Shown here: positions 1 to 12,243 of the stretch, piece by piece
Numbering within the stretch: position 1 is the first letter of the stretch
How the letters are laid out: each line of letters opens with the position of its first letter
Assembly: GCF_048771995.1 (NCBI RefSeq)
Contig: NC_133030.1
Span: 15,529,501-15,593,500, forward strand
DNA from: Taeniopygia guttata
Taxonomy: Eukaryota; Chordata; Aves; Passeriformes; Estrildidae
Direction of reading: 5' to 3'
Length of the DNA stretch: 64,000 nt
The notes under the pieces: generated by a model
Told to the model about the DNA's origin: nothing
What the model saw: only the letters and a program-made list of their open reading frames with translations
The model's database searches: none
Position numbers and translations under genes: made by a program

Positions 1-500
1 AAGCTCTGGGCTGTGGCAAGCACATTTCTCTCCTTCTCAGGATTTTCATAGAGGTGCACAGAGAGAAATGAAGGAGAAAACAATTTCTATTTCTGCTCCT
101 TGTTTTTCCTGTGTGGAATGTGTTTGGAGAATTGTTTATCTGGAGTGAGTGCTTGATTGGATTCTGGTGAGGATTGTTTGAGCCTGATGGCCAATCCAAC
201 CCACCTGTGGCTGGACTCTCATGAGAGGGCCACGAGTTGTGTTAGTTAGAGAAAGTAGTATGTAGTTTTAGTATCCTCCTTTTATATAGTATATTAATGT
301 ATTTTAACATAGTTATAATAAATAAATAATTCAGCCTTCTGAATTGAGTCAGACATCGTCATTTCTTCCCATTGGGTTCACCTGCATTTACAATACTGGG
401 CAGCAGAGTGCAGCTGCTCACACTGCTGGTGGCGGGACATCAATCCGAACTCCACAAGTTTTGTGAAGGCTGCCTTTTGATTTAGGCTATTACAGAGGAA
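1..500 (+). mobile_element. LTR remnant of a songbird endogenous retrovirus (left edge cut by window)
   Basis: The text from 1 to about 390 reads like an LTR family that I remember from passerine genomes: 'tgtggaatgtgtttggag' near 112, 'gatggccaatccaaccca' near 187, 'gagagggccacgagttg' near 222, then an AT-rich stretch with AATAAA hexamers (about 319-331) followed by 'cagccttctgaattgagtc'. The AATAAA on this strand followed by a short R/U5-like tail suggests sense is +. Similarity may go on to about 500 ('ggcgggacatcaatccg'), which could be the start of internal sequence. I could not place the TG...CA ends or a target duplication. No gag, pol or env frame follows. The family name is not assigned; the ERV class is uncertain. 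Confidence 0.65.
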
Positions 501-2938
501 TACATCACACCAGCAGCCCCTCTGCTCCACCTCTGTCCTGCACAGCTAAGGCCCATTATCAATTTAAGCTTATTTCAAGCACTTTGACCACAACTGTTTC
601 TTTGACATTCATTTGTCACAACAGACATAGCAATTTAATTTGGTGATTTTTGCCTGTAGGAGTTGGTGTCTAGTCAGAAGTGAAATCCTGCCTGTTCAGT
701 CATTTATTAGCTGATGATTTTCTTCTTTCCATGCACACCACCTGGTGATTATGTTCTCCTCTGGGGCTGTCCTATCCTGCTTTCCACAGGCCTCCTAAAA
801 CCATCTGAACTAAGCCCAGCTCCCTGATCTTGCTCCAAAACAAGAGCAGGGCAACTCCAGCAGCCCAGCTTTTGTCCACACTTGAAATTCAACTTCACTC
901 ACAAGAGACACACAGGACTTTAGCTGGCTGGTGGCTTCTGAGATGTTTGAATCAACACTTTTGGCTTTAGGAAGAGGCACCTGGAGGGATTGATTTGCTT
1001 CTTTTTAATTGTGTAGCCTACCAAATAGTGGAGGAAACAGGCATCAACTTTGCATCCATACTGCCAGAAAATTCAAACATATTTGAAATTAAAGCTTAAG
1101 ATTGGTTGATTATTTCTTCTTATGGTCTCACAAGCTAGGCCCACTGGTCCAACACCATTCCTATCTTTTGGAGAAATCCAAAATCTTTTGTTTCCACTCA
1201 GTCTTTGGTGTAACATGAGCAGCCACCTGTTGCTCCTGTTAGTTCAATTTTATTTTTATTTGCAATTTCTTCCAATTACTGTTTATTTTATTTGTTCTTT
1301 ATGGTTTTGCCATTTTTTGTTTTGATGACATTTTGATTTGTTTCAAACTGCCCTTTATTTTAATTTTCTTTCTCAAGCATGTTGATTTATGGCTGTTTCT
1401 TTTATTTCTTTTATGCTTTAAATGATCTGTTTGTTTTATTTCCTTTATTTGCATAGCACTTACATTTCATGACCTTTTTGTTTCTGCAGCTGCTGCTGCT
1501 TCTGGGCTGCTAGTGTTTTTCTCTTATCCACCAGGAAACCAAATCCCAGTGAAGACCAGTATTCAAACACAAAATCTTTTCTGATAGGTATTTATTTTAT
1601 TATTCCACAATCTCCTAAATGGGTTGTGAATTCTCAAAGTGTAGCATCTAAAATGTTCTTTTTTAAAAAAAGAGAAACATAATGTAGGAACTCTGTATGT
1701 TGCTATCTAAAGATCACATCTGAGCAACTTTTTTTGGGCTGATCTAACATTTTGGCAGCTCTACCAGGAGCGAAGACCTTTATAATGGAGGCAGCATGAA
1801 GAACATTCTATCTTGTAATGGTTTGTCTACAGCTTTTAGCAGAATCCTCATGACTAGTGCAAAATACTGTATGGACAGTTAAAAATGAGTACACTTGCAG
1901 TTAGTGAAATGTCTCATAGGAAATTTCATTTTGTTTAATCATGGCTAATAAGTGTGTGCTACCTGACAGGTGCATTTGCATTTTGCATCCACATGGGATG
2001 TGTGTGTGTGTCTGTGACTGTCCCTGGCTATAGGCTGCGTGTGTCTATTTATTTTTATTCACAGCCACTAATATATGTTCATATAAAAACTATACCTTGG
2101 TCATCTGCATTCTTTAAGTTATGGATCTAGCTTACTTTTATTCTGCAAAAGCTGTTGCTGCTTCTGATTTTTCTTAGCATAATTATTGATATCAGGATTA
2201 TTCCTGAAATGGATTATCTCATGTTCAGTGGGAAAAAAATAATCACCTTGCTTCTTTTAAAGCTAGTGTTGCTATTCTTTTAACAATACTGAAATTCTCA
2301 ACATTGTATTTAATTTTATTCCTCATTTTTATGGTGCTGTGTCACAAACTGACAATTTGCCAGGCAAGCAGGATTATGTATCAAATCACCATCTTTTATT
2401 TGCAGGCTAGGTGGTTTGCAGTGACCTGTTGAATGATGCCTGCATTAACAATGTGTCTTTTGGAATGCCTCTCTGCCCCCTTAAAAACTTCCTTATTGTG
2501 CCTTCCAACATTGGTGTTTGCACTATTGTAATTCTGGATGTGTCCAATATAAAATGTATATATTTATGCATCCACACACATCTATAATGAGCCAAAACCA
2601 GAAGAGCCTCTGCCTCAGCTTGTTTGCACATTTTGCACATTCTAGGGAATGAAATCTGAGTGCTGCTCAAAGAGAAAAGCGTGTGACTTAGCCAAAGGGC
2701 AGAAGAAAGTCATGTGCAACAGGTTACATGATTTTACACAACTTTTGGTGAAAAATGAAGCGCCTCATGTCAATGCAGAAAACATTTTAGGGTATTTACG
2801 GAATAAACAGAATGTTTTTCCTCACTGCTTCATGCATGTACTTCAGTGTACTGCAGTGCAGTAGATTGTTGTTTTCACCATAGTTCATGCAGTTCTTTTC
2901 TCATCTTCCCTGATATAATCCATCACAAACACATACAT
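501..2938. other. Unique AT-rich non-coding DNA
   Basis: No supported gene or recognised repeat. The + strand is strongly T-rich from about 1240 to 1460 (many TTTTATTT-like words) and there is a short TG run near 2000-2013. Short open frames here are AT-driven and do not resemble known proteins. Confidence 0.5.
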
Positions 2939-2949
2939 GCACACACAAA

Positions 2950-2980
<31 letters not shown>

Positions 2981-2990
2981 GAGAGAGAGA
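2939..2990 (+). repeat. Compound simple repeat: CA, poly-A, then GA
   Basis: A short CACACA leads into about 22 A, one G, ten A, then a (GA) run ending at the cccttttatt boundary. This is a low-complexity tract likely to vary in length. No recognisable retroposon lies directly upstream, so it need not be a poly-A tail. Confidence 0.9.
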
Positions 2991-3099
2991 CCCTTTTATT
3001 CTTTTATTTTTGGTAATTTTCTTAGCTCTACTATTCTCTTCATTTCCAGGGTTGGCATGGGAAAACTTTGAGCTAATAAGTCCTTGTCTGGACTCTGAA

Positions 3100-3123
3100 G
3101 ATCCTAAGAGAGATCCTAAGAGA
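3100..3123 (+). repeat. Perfect 12-bp tandem duplication
   Basis: The unit gatcctaagaga occurs twice in a row without mismatch. The length is a multiple of three and it lies in an open frame, so there it would read as a duplicated Asp-Pro-Lys-Arg. The frame itself is not recognised as a gene. Confidence 0.85.
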
Positions 3124-3454
3124 GCAAAGGCCTTACACCTTGATGAGGGTCAGCAGGAACAGAGATGTGGGCCCTGGCAGGGTGGACAAGGTGACACATT
3201 CTTAAGCTGACTTTTAGCTCTCTATTCCTGGATCCTTCTCTGCTCACTGGAGAAAAGCCAGCAGTGGTGATGATGGTTCTTTGAACCCTGAGCAGGATAA
3301 TGAAAGAAAAAAAAGAAAATAAAAAAACAGAAAGGAAGGAATCAGATAAGAAATTCCCATATTTAGAGTTAGTACAAGAACACTAGAGAGTAAATAGACC
3401 CAGCCTCTCTTTTCACTGTCCCTCTCTTTCCAGGTTCCATGTTGCACTCTTTCT

Positions 3455-3537
3455 GGGGTTTTTTTTTGTTTTGTTTTGTTGTTGTTGTTTGGTGGGTTTT
3501 TTGTTTTGTTTTGTTTTGGGGTTTTGGGGTTTTTTTG
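3455..3537 (+). repeat. T/G-only low-complexity tract
   Basis: About 83 bases made only of T and G: TTTTG units, GTT units, then ggggttttgggg and a closing T run. It has four or more G runs of at least three. The opposite strand is C/A only. This is a low-complexity tract, possibly able to form unusual structure on the G-bearing strand. Confidence 0.9.
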
Positions 3538-6500
3538 TATAAGTACTCATTTGCTACATCTAAAGTCTAGAATTCTACTTTCCATTTAATCATCTATTTC
3601 AATTTAATCATTATCCCATTTCCCCAGTATATTTGTGGAGATTTTTTTGATTTCTGGGAGAGGTAGTTGTCTCAACTTTTTAAGATGAAGGTCAAAAAAA
3701 GTGAAGAATTCAAGTGGACTCTTGACCATGTCCCAGGAGGAGCAGTCATATTCCTAAGTTAAAAAAAGCAGTGGTTTATTAGGTAGATATAATGAATTAC
3801 ATTAAAAAAAAAAAAAAAAAAGCTTTGTCTCCAAGACAGTATTTTAACAGAAATCCATCTCCTAGCATGTTGGATCTCAGATTTATTTTCAGTAAACTGT
3901 TAATACCAGTTTTGGAGAATTAACAAAGACCTTCAGTTAATCTTAGAGGGAGGTTAAATTGAACAGCAGCAGGGTATCAATATTTTTTACAATAATATTT
4001 CGGTCATTGACCCTACCATGACCCCACTAGTGCAACCCATTATTTCATTCATTAAAGCCTGAATATTTCACAGAGTTTGTCACTGACACCAAGGTTTCCT
4101 GGTTGAAGTCACAGCACACAGCACACAGTGCTGCCAAGTGCCTTACACCAAAGACACAGCATGAAGGCTGCTGTATAAACATAGCTCCGTTTCTGATCCT
4201 AATACCTTCATCCATGCCTTCCAAAAATGAGCTGAAAGACTTCTTTAGAGTAGGGCTAATTACCTAAGGCATGAGCTTGTGTGCATTTATGCCTCTTTCA
4301 AGATGGGTACCTGGAAAAGATAAATCACAATTATTGGAACAGAGTTCTGCACTCCAGTCTAGGGCTCCCACACCAAGAACACATCCTGAATGTTGAAAAT
4401 GTCTTTATGCAAATCTCAGATTGTGTTCACTGCTGTTTTGCATTTGGTTTTGTTTTTTTTTTTTTTCAGCATAGTAAGGGCTTCAGAATAGCAGTAAAAC
4501 TGCTGTATAGCTAACTGAACTCTTTTACCATCGGGCAAATTAATTTTACATATAAATTATTTAAATTTAATTTGTGATTAGTTCTCTGTATGAGCAGTGA
4601 TATCACTATAGGACAAGTATTTTCATTTTTAGAGAATTGCAGAATGATAAATAAATGAATAAAGACTTACAGAAATGTATGCCAGCATAGATGTTGAGAA
4701 GTATTCTTATCAGAAATCTTGGAAATCACAATATTCCCTATGGTCCCCCTAGTCTGCATTAAAAATAACTAAAGACTGTAGTCATAATTTTTTTTTTCCA
4801 AAACATGAAATGCATTTTATGCAACAATGCCTCAGATGAGACACAAACTCAACTGAGCTTACAAATATTAGACATTAGCTCTTTGCATAGCCTTGCTTCA
4901 GCTAACAGGCCCTATTGGTAGCTGTAGATGCATTGAAACCCAGTTCTTAGATTAAAATTCATGAAAGAGATCTCACATTTTCACTGAAATGTCTATTGTG
5001 GCTTTCCAGTAGTGGTGAGAGAGGAGGAAAGAGAAAAAATTAAGAAATGTGGTAAGTAGTACTACTCCCTTTGCCTCAGTATAGCAAAAAGATTTTGAGT
5101 TCTTCTGTAGTCAGTTATAATTCCTCATATTGCAGCCAGTAGTGCCTGTCCTGGCTCCTGATTCTTGAACACACTTCACCCTGATAAAAATGAGATAAAA
5201 TCTGATGATTTTGGTGGTTGCTGCCCAGGATTTTTTTTTTTTTTTTGCATTCATGAGTCAAAATGGTTATTAGGGTGAAGATCCTTGCTTAAGACATCGA
5301 CAAAGGGAATAAATAGATGAAAAAGCTACCATAACCAATCTAGCTTATGAATGGTCAGGAAGAAGTTCACTTTTAAAGGCCTAGCTCTGCTGGACTCTCT
5401 CATTCATGGTCACAAATCCACTTTGCAGCTCATTTTCATTAATATCGGAAAAGTACTGACAGTAAATAGCCACACAGGAAATAGGTAAAACTAAAGCCCC
5501 AAATCTATACATTTCTTCTAGTTTTTTTTATTAATAGCCTCAGAAGTCTGCTCAAGTGTTTTTGTGCCTGCAAACAATAATTGACAGGAAAAAATGGGGT
5601 TTGCAGTAGCTCATTCATAAGCATATTCTTGTTTGTTTTTCAAGCAGGGTGTGATCCCAGTAACTTGTTTAGTTGATAACCTCGTATGACCCAACAAGTC
5701 CTCACAGAATGAACTCCTGGCTATTTTTTTTTCTTCCTCCATGCCAGTGATTTCCTAATTCTTCTCCTGTTGAGCTCCCTTGTTCAAGAAAAGCAGACTG
5801 TGTCAACTGTAAGCCTATTACTTGCACATCTGCTTAACAAAATATTGGAAGAGGATTGTTGATTTTTTTTTTTTTTCCTGAGTGGGAGGGCTTAGGGTCA
5901 GACTAAGGTTTTTGGGGTCAGGCTAAGAATTTTTTTGTTTCAGAGTTTTTGTTTCTGCTTTTCTAATAAGGGTTTAACAACAGTAATTTGGAAAAAACAA
6001 CCTGTTGGAATATAAAAAATCACAAACAGAGGTTAGTAGGAAGAAGAATATAATTTCTGTGCAATTCAAAGCCATGCTGCAAGGCATGTCTGCTATAGGC
6101 AATACATTTCTATCAGCAGAATCATTCTATAGTCAAAGCACTCACCCTGTAGTAGTCCTGTGACATGTATGTGAAAGGATTTGGGAAATTCTCTTCTATG
6201 CAAACAAATCTCATTGTCTCATTGCCAATTTGACTACAAATAATAGACTGGTATCCTTTAAGTAATTTTTTATTTTTTAGAAGGAATATCCAGAGTTTGC
6301 TGGGGTTTTTTGAACCGAAAATTAATGTTTCAAAAGGATGGAATGCTCACCCTTAAATGGAAAAATGACAGAGAGAGGTTAAGCTATAATTTCAGGTATT
6401 TCAGTTTTACTTATAGTAGCTGTCAGGCACCTGAGAGCATTGCTTGATTCCCATAGCCTGAGTGAATTTTTTGACCACTGGCCTGCTACTGCACAGAAAA

Positions 6501-7130
6501 GGTGTGAACTTTTCAGGCAAATCTCTCCATGACTGTGCTTCAAATCTAAAGCCAATAGAGCATTATATTTCATCTAGAAGTCACTGTGCCCTCTGTCAGC
6601 AGAGCAAAAGGATCCATTCAAAGGTCATAACAGTGTTTGTGTCTGTTAAGACAGCTTGCACTTTGCCATCATCCCATTTTGTTCACAGGCATCAGAATGG
6701 ATGGAAGTCTTTACTTGGTTATTGCATTAGAGAGAGGAATCAAATTCTTCCCTGATAGCCTAAAATTAATTACAGCTGCATCACAATCACACATCAGTAA
6801 TGACACAAGGTGATTTCACTTTAGATTATTGGTTTGCAGGTAAAGAGCTCTCCAGGATTGTGGAAAGTGATAAGCTAAAAAAAGATCTGCAAGAAGAAAC
6901 ATTTTACCCTGATTTCAAATTAAGGCCAAATTCATGTGAAAAAAGCTTCAGAAACATTGAACAACTGCATCAGTTATTATCATCTCAGTAATACTTATTA
7001 AAGCAGAACTCAAAATTAGTATAATTGTACACATTAAAAAGTAATAATTACCCAAAATATTCATAGTAAAGCCTCTGACCTGTAAAAAGTCTGACCCTCA
7101 GATCTAGAGGCCATCTTTTTAAATTTTTTT
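3538..7130. other. Unique AT-rich non-coding DNA
   Basis: No recognised gene. It contains an 18-base A run (3804-3821), a T run near 4450-4465, and T runs near 5230-5246 and 5862-5876. A 63-codon ATG frame at 6800-6991 (see findings) is the only frame with a balanced, soluble-protein-like composition, and it is not recognised. Confidence 0.5.
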
Positions 7131-7415
7131 AATCATAGAACCATCAGTTGGATGGGACCCATCAGGCTCATGGGGTCCAGCTCCTGGCCCTGCACAGGAC
7201 ACTCAAAGAGTCCCACCATAACCCTGAGAGCATTTTCCAAACACTTCTTGAGCTCTGTCAGGCTGGTGCTGTGACCACTCCCCTGGGGAGCTGTTCCAGT
7301 GCCCAACCACCCTCTGGGTGAAGAACCTTTTCCTGATATCCAACCTGAACATCCCCTGCCTGAGCTTCATGCTACAATGGTGGTACATTTCTATGCCTGG
7401 TCCCACAGGCTGTCT
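7131..7415 (-). mobile_element. CR1 LINE, truncated 3' end fragment
   Basis: Reading the minus strand gives the end of CR1 ORF2 and its short 3' UTR: the translated end includes RLDIRKRFFTQRVVGHWNSS, the usual tail-end region of avian CR1 reverse-transcriptase ORFs. The plus strand starts with aatcatagaacc, the complement of the CR1 3' terminus. CR1 inserts are usually 5'-truncated, as here. Only about 285 bp remain, so it is inactive. Confidence 0.93.
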
Positions 7416-10289
7416 GCCTATGAACTATATTACAGAAAATGATAGATGAGTGTATACAAAGCACTGAGAATAGAAAGTAAGCTTCTTTTATAGCAAAGAT
7501 ATTCAATAATCTGATTTTCTTTTAGTATGTGTTTCTAAGAATAGGATTTCATGGAGGTGCAGGGGTGCAGCGGGGGGAGGAAAGGATCAAACAAGATATC
7601 AGTATTCACCAAACTAAAATTTCCAAGTCTGAAAAGTGAGCATGAATGGACAGCTGTGATGTGTGCAAAACAGCCTGGTACTAATGAACAACATTGCCAA
7701 CAACACTGACAACATTACACTGATTTCCTGTGCTCAGTGTAGCTATTGAGGAGCTAATACATTAATGGTGGACTACTAATATGAATTAAAAACTAAAGAC
7801 ACACAGCTTTCAGTCTGCCTTTCTTTCTGTCACTTATTTTGTACTGCCTGAATGAGCTATTACCTTCTTGTTTCCCAGAGATGTTGGTTCACATGGGTAG
7901 AGTGAGCAGACTCAATTTCACTGAAAGTAATGGAGTGAGATTTTCCAGAATTATTTCCAGTGGGCTGAGTTTGTTACATTCCTTCTGTTGTGAGAATATA
8001 AGTAAACAACTAAACACCTTTACTGAAAGCTGAGAATCTTCACAGTCATCACCTCTTCCTATTTCCTTGAATTAGTCCAGCATTTTGGGTTTAGCCATGC
8101 TCAATTAACTCACCCAGAAATTGGTCCAGTCAGAAACAGTTGACTTAAGTGAGATAAACTGGGCATCTGTTTGGAAAAAAATGATTATCCAAAATATGCT
8201 TTCATTGTGAGAAAATGAACTGTGCTATCTCCATATTTAAAAACATATGCTTCTAAATAGATTCCCTTCCTTTGAAAGCTTAAGAAACAGAAAAAAGTAA
8301 CATTGAGCATGAAAATGAAACAAGCAGGTATGAAGTAAAACTCTAGTAAGTAGTGTGTTAACATTTTAATGTACTGGAACTGGACCTACATCAAACCACT
8401 ATATAAACTGCATTGAATTAAAGCGATTAAACCCAGCAATAAAACCAACCACTGCAGAAATGATTGAAATATGTAGGGTGCTTGCATGTGTTCGTACTGG
8501 TGGCAATAAAAATGCTGCCATATTTAGTCACTGATTTGCTGTAGGATAGAAATAAAATCAGCTGACAACACTAGCCTGTTTTGTTTTAATTACTAAAGAT
8601 TTTTCTCTTAAAAAATAGTTCTAAAAATAGAGAAATGGTTAATAATTAAGAGGGAACATCCATGGAAATGGAGAATACACAGCAATAAATATCTTTGGCA
8701 GGTGATTAAATACCAAATTGGAACTGAAACTCTTGATAACCTTAGAATGTCTTTATTGCATGTGACCACCAATGGTTCAGATACTGTGATACTGGAATAT
8801 GAATCAAGATGATAACAGCAAAAAAGAAATAATAATTTATTGCAGATGGGTTTTTCCTTAATCTCTGCTGCATTAGAAAATATTTTTTGTATTATTTTTA
8901 GGGTTGATGAGCCACTAGCTAATTAATCTGTAGTTAACAGCAGAACTAAAATTTTGTATTTTCAAATGGGCCTCAGTCCAGCCTCCAAGCACAGGCAAAT
9001 ATGGATGCAGTGAATAGATTTTAAGTTTCTACATGGAGCAACTCCGTTACTGATCTCCCTAAAGTTCATCTTTGAACATTAAAAAACTCAGGATCCAGAT
9101 ATATTCTCCAAAAGAGGCCAGTGACTGAAAGCCATGTTGCAGATTTAACTATTTGTAGCACTTAAAACCACCTGTTGACAGATCTAAAAAAGGGCTTTAT
9201 TTTTCGGGATGGCCAAATAATCATATTGTAAAGTATATCTTCATGTAATCACATTTTAATAAAGCATCTGGAAATAGGCCTCAACTAAATCTTTCATGCT
9301 ATCCAAAGTACCCATTCGCAGGTAATAAAGGAAAATTTGCCAATAATCTGTGATAAAATATGAACGGTACTGCTAATTCAAGTAACAGCATGTGCCGATT
9401 TAGAAAATATGCAAAGGCAAAAGGCTACCAGAATCAATCCAATTTGTGCTGAAGTCACGGAAATGTTGGCTTCAGATGTAGCCCAGTTATGTACAGTTTA
9501 CAAAAGAAAATAGGAGCTAACCAATCTATCAGAAGCAGACATGCAAAATGGTCCTTAAATCTCCTCATGGAATCCAGATTCAGGAGAGCTAAGAAGAAAA
9601 AAAATTAAAAAGAAGAAAAAGGATGTAATAATAGATGTACAGTAAACCAAATAAAGTAATTTCAAAATGACTAGAGAGCAACAGTAAACGAAAAATGCCT
9701 TTGGGTACACCATCTGTTTATCCATTCCATATTATACCTTTTCATCACAATTACCTAAAGTGGTATATTTGTGTTTCTGTAATGTATGGAATTCATTACA
9801 TAGTTTTGCAATGAAATTATCACACTGTGGCTGGGACATCTGCACCCTGTCATATATCATTCTATTCATTTCTAGTTAATTTAATCCTAATATCTGCCTA
9901 CATGACAAGACAGATGTTCAACTATACTGTATCTTCCATAGTTTTCTGCCTTGAAGAAACTTTAAGTCACTGAAAGAACTGACATCTTTCAAACAGACAT
10001 CTCACGGGTTTGGGAAGTATGTGTGTGCAGATGTGTGTGTGTGTATGTTTGTGTTTATATGGCATGTTCTTTCTTTTAACAAATGTGTTTTATGAAACAA
10101 AAATCTACTACAGAAAGTTTTAAACACAAACATTTTTCACTCCATGCATGTAAGTTTCTTTTGAAAAATGAGCTTTACTAATATACTTTGGTGTATTTGT
10201 TTAACAATATTCATAAATACACAGTATTTCTTTTAAATTAACTTTTCAGTTGAATGAGATTGATATTTATTTTTTTAATTGCTGATTAG
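7416..10289. other. Unique AT-rich non-coding DNA
   Basis: No gene or repeat recognised apart from a TG-rich microsatellite at about 10018-10058 (interrupted tgtgtg units). Open frames are short and uninformative. Confidence 0.5.
10018..10058 (+). repeat. Interrupted (TG)n microsatellite
   Basis: TG units broken by cag, atg and ttt. Likely polymorphic in length; no functional claim. Confidence 0.8.
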
Positions 10290-10760
10290 AAATTTTGGGC
10301 CAGTCTTCCTCTTTGCCTTTTGAGCCTTGGCCCCCAAGACACCAAAAGTCAGTCAGACTTTCTGGCCAGCAGTGCTGCACATCCTGTCAGACACGGATGG
10401 GCCAGCCAGAAGAAGATATTGGATTCCATGTGTTTTTAATCCATGCAGATGGATCCCTGCCATTGGTCACTGGAAGGATGCACAGAAACTTGGAGCACAC
10501 TCACGTGGGATAAGGTGTGTGACCACAAATGTCAAGCACTCCTTGTCACCACTCCTGTCACACTCCTCCTCAAGTGGCTCTGTCGAGGCTGTCAAAGAGC
10601 TTTGCTGTGCCTTCCACTTATAGCACAACATCTTCAGACCAGATTTGCAGAAGGTCTTATGCAGACTCTGACACCCATTCCCCAGGCAGCTCCTAATTTT
10701 CCCCTCCTCAGCCCAATCTTAAATTCCTTTAAGCAGAGCAGCACCTGACTGTGTTTCCTC
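10290..10760. other. GC-shifted block with long overlapping open frames, identity unknown
   Basis: This 470-bp block is clearly richer in G+C than its AT-rich flanks and is open in all three + frames over parts of its length (72, 98 and 101 codons), which is a composition effect rather than proof of coding. I see no known domain, and no CR1 or LTR wording that I recognise. It could be an old, diverged transposon or retrocopy, or a unique element. Confidence 0.4.
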
Positions 10761-11689
10761 TTCTTGACCTAACTGAAGTCACACTTGTGACTGTGGTTTG
10801 CAGGTCTACAGCTCTGTCAGTTTCTTAAGTACACTTATGCATGTTCCCAAAATCTCAGCTCTGTCCTATGAAACTGTTAGCTGGGTAAATAGTGGGAATA
10901 TCATCTGATGGCATTTTCATGTCCTACAAAATATGTAGGTGTTTAGATGCTCCTAGGTTGGGGAAAAAAAGGTGCAAAATATCCAACACAACTCAGACAA
11001 AAGAGAACTCTCTGCTGAAACAGGACACTTTCATGGTAACCCTTTTCCAACACTTTTGAAGAATATGTAAGTTTGAATTCTGTGCCTGTAAGCTGCCAGA
11101 TAAACCAGAAATAAATTATACCCAGCTGTTGAGTTGGATAACAGAAACAGATTGCGTAAGGGACACCCAGATAAACATGAATTGATTTAGAGTATAAATT
11201 ATCTAAAAATGGCAACTGCTCTTCAATTTGTTTGGCTGATGATGTAGAGGGTGAAATAATTTAGTTACCTTATAGTCACCTCTGGCATGAAGAGAATTTA
11301 AGGGAAAAAAAAAGCCTTGAAATTGCATCTAGGCCTTGGAATGGATTATTTTAGTGTCCTCACAATTTAGGACCATGATATCATGTCATGATAAAATTTA
11401 AAGCAGGACTATGTTAAACAGGAATATCAGGCTAGAGGCTGGCTAAGATTTGTTAACACCCATTTATATTTAAAAATGGAATGTTTGCTTCATCTGGATA
11501 AATCAGTAGACACTACTTTTCCCTTGTAGTCTATGACATTCAGAAAACAAAAATCATGCTTGCTTTGTATGTTGGTGGCCTTATAACATTATTTTCAAAG
11601 CTTCATAAAGGTAGATGGATAAAAAAAGCAAACAGGTGCTGAGGTGTTTAAAACCAACAATAATTCAGTGAGCACCAGTATCTCTGGGC
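10761..11689. other. Unique non-coding DNA
   Basis: No gene recognised. Contains a 12-bp perfect palindrome, catgatatcatg, at 11374-11385. Confidence 0.5.
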
Positions 11690-12090
11690 TGCCCATTAAT
11701 TATGTAAGCCTCTCTGCAAACAGCACAGCACACGACATTTGCTAACAATTATCATTTGTGTCTATTTCCACAGGCTTAGGAAAGGAAATAACTGTGGTAT
11801 ATGCTGGCAAATATAGCATGTTCTGCCTCTGTGGCATGAAACCTGCAGTTTTTCAGTAGTGACCACTGCAGTTTGGATGGCAAAGCCTATGGCTCCAGTA
11901 ACAGCTTTAGTGAAACTCCGCCACGACCAAAAATCTAAGCAACCACCAATGACAAGCTCTCAGGAACCCCAGCCTTCTCCTTGCTGAAGAAGTGCAAAGG
12001 GATGACTATCAGGAATTTAGCCAAATTCCAGCCCAGAACGGCTGTGTTGGTAGGCTGCCGAATGCATCTGAGAGGTTTTAGGTTTCTAAT
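11690..12090. promoter_or_regulatory. Candidate conserved non-coding element (inference only)
   Basis: The block has an enhancer-like texture: a homeodomain-type core (cattaattatg) near 11694, ctaacaattatcatttgtg near 11742, and a group of CpGs between about 11917 and 12062 (tccgccacgacc, aacggctg, gccgaatg) in a CpG-poor window. No exon is evident. Conservation has not been tested. Confidence 0.2.
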
Positions 12091-12220
12091 ATGGAATAGA
12101 TTAACATTGGCAGTGGGCCTAACACCCTCGTGTGATATGAAACAGTAGCATAAACCCTGGGATTTTGGGGGGATTGTAAGATTATTTGTTTACTGAAGTG
12201 CATTTACATAGGGTTTTCTT

Positions 12221-12243
12221 AAAAAAAAAAAAAAAAAAAAAAA
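12221..12243 (+). repeat. Run of 23 A
   Basis: Uninterrupted A run after gggttttctt. No retroposon body is recognised upstream. Confidence 0.95.

Noticed and set aside
3518..3537. ggggttttgggg, like a ciliate telomere repeat
   Set aside because: Only two G4 units inside a T/G low-complexity tract; bird telomeres are TTAGGG.
7203..7406. 67-codon minus frame
   Set aside because: It is the tail of CR1 ORF2, part of the LINE fragment, not a host gene.
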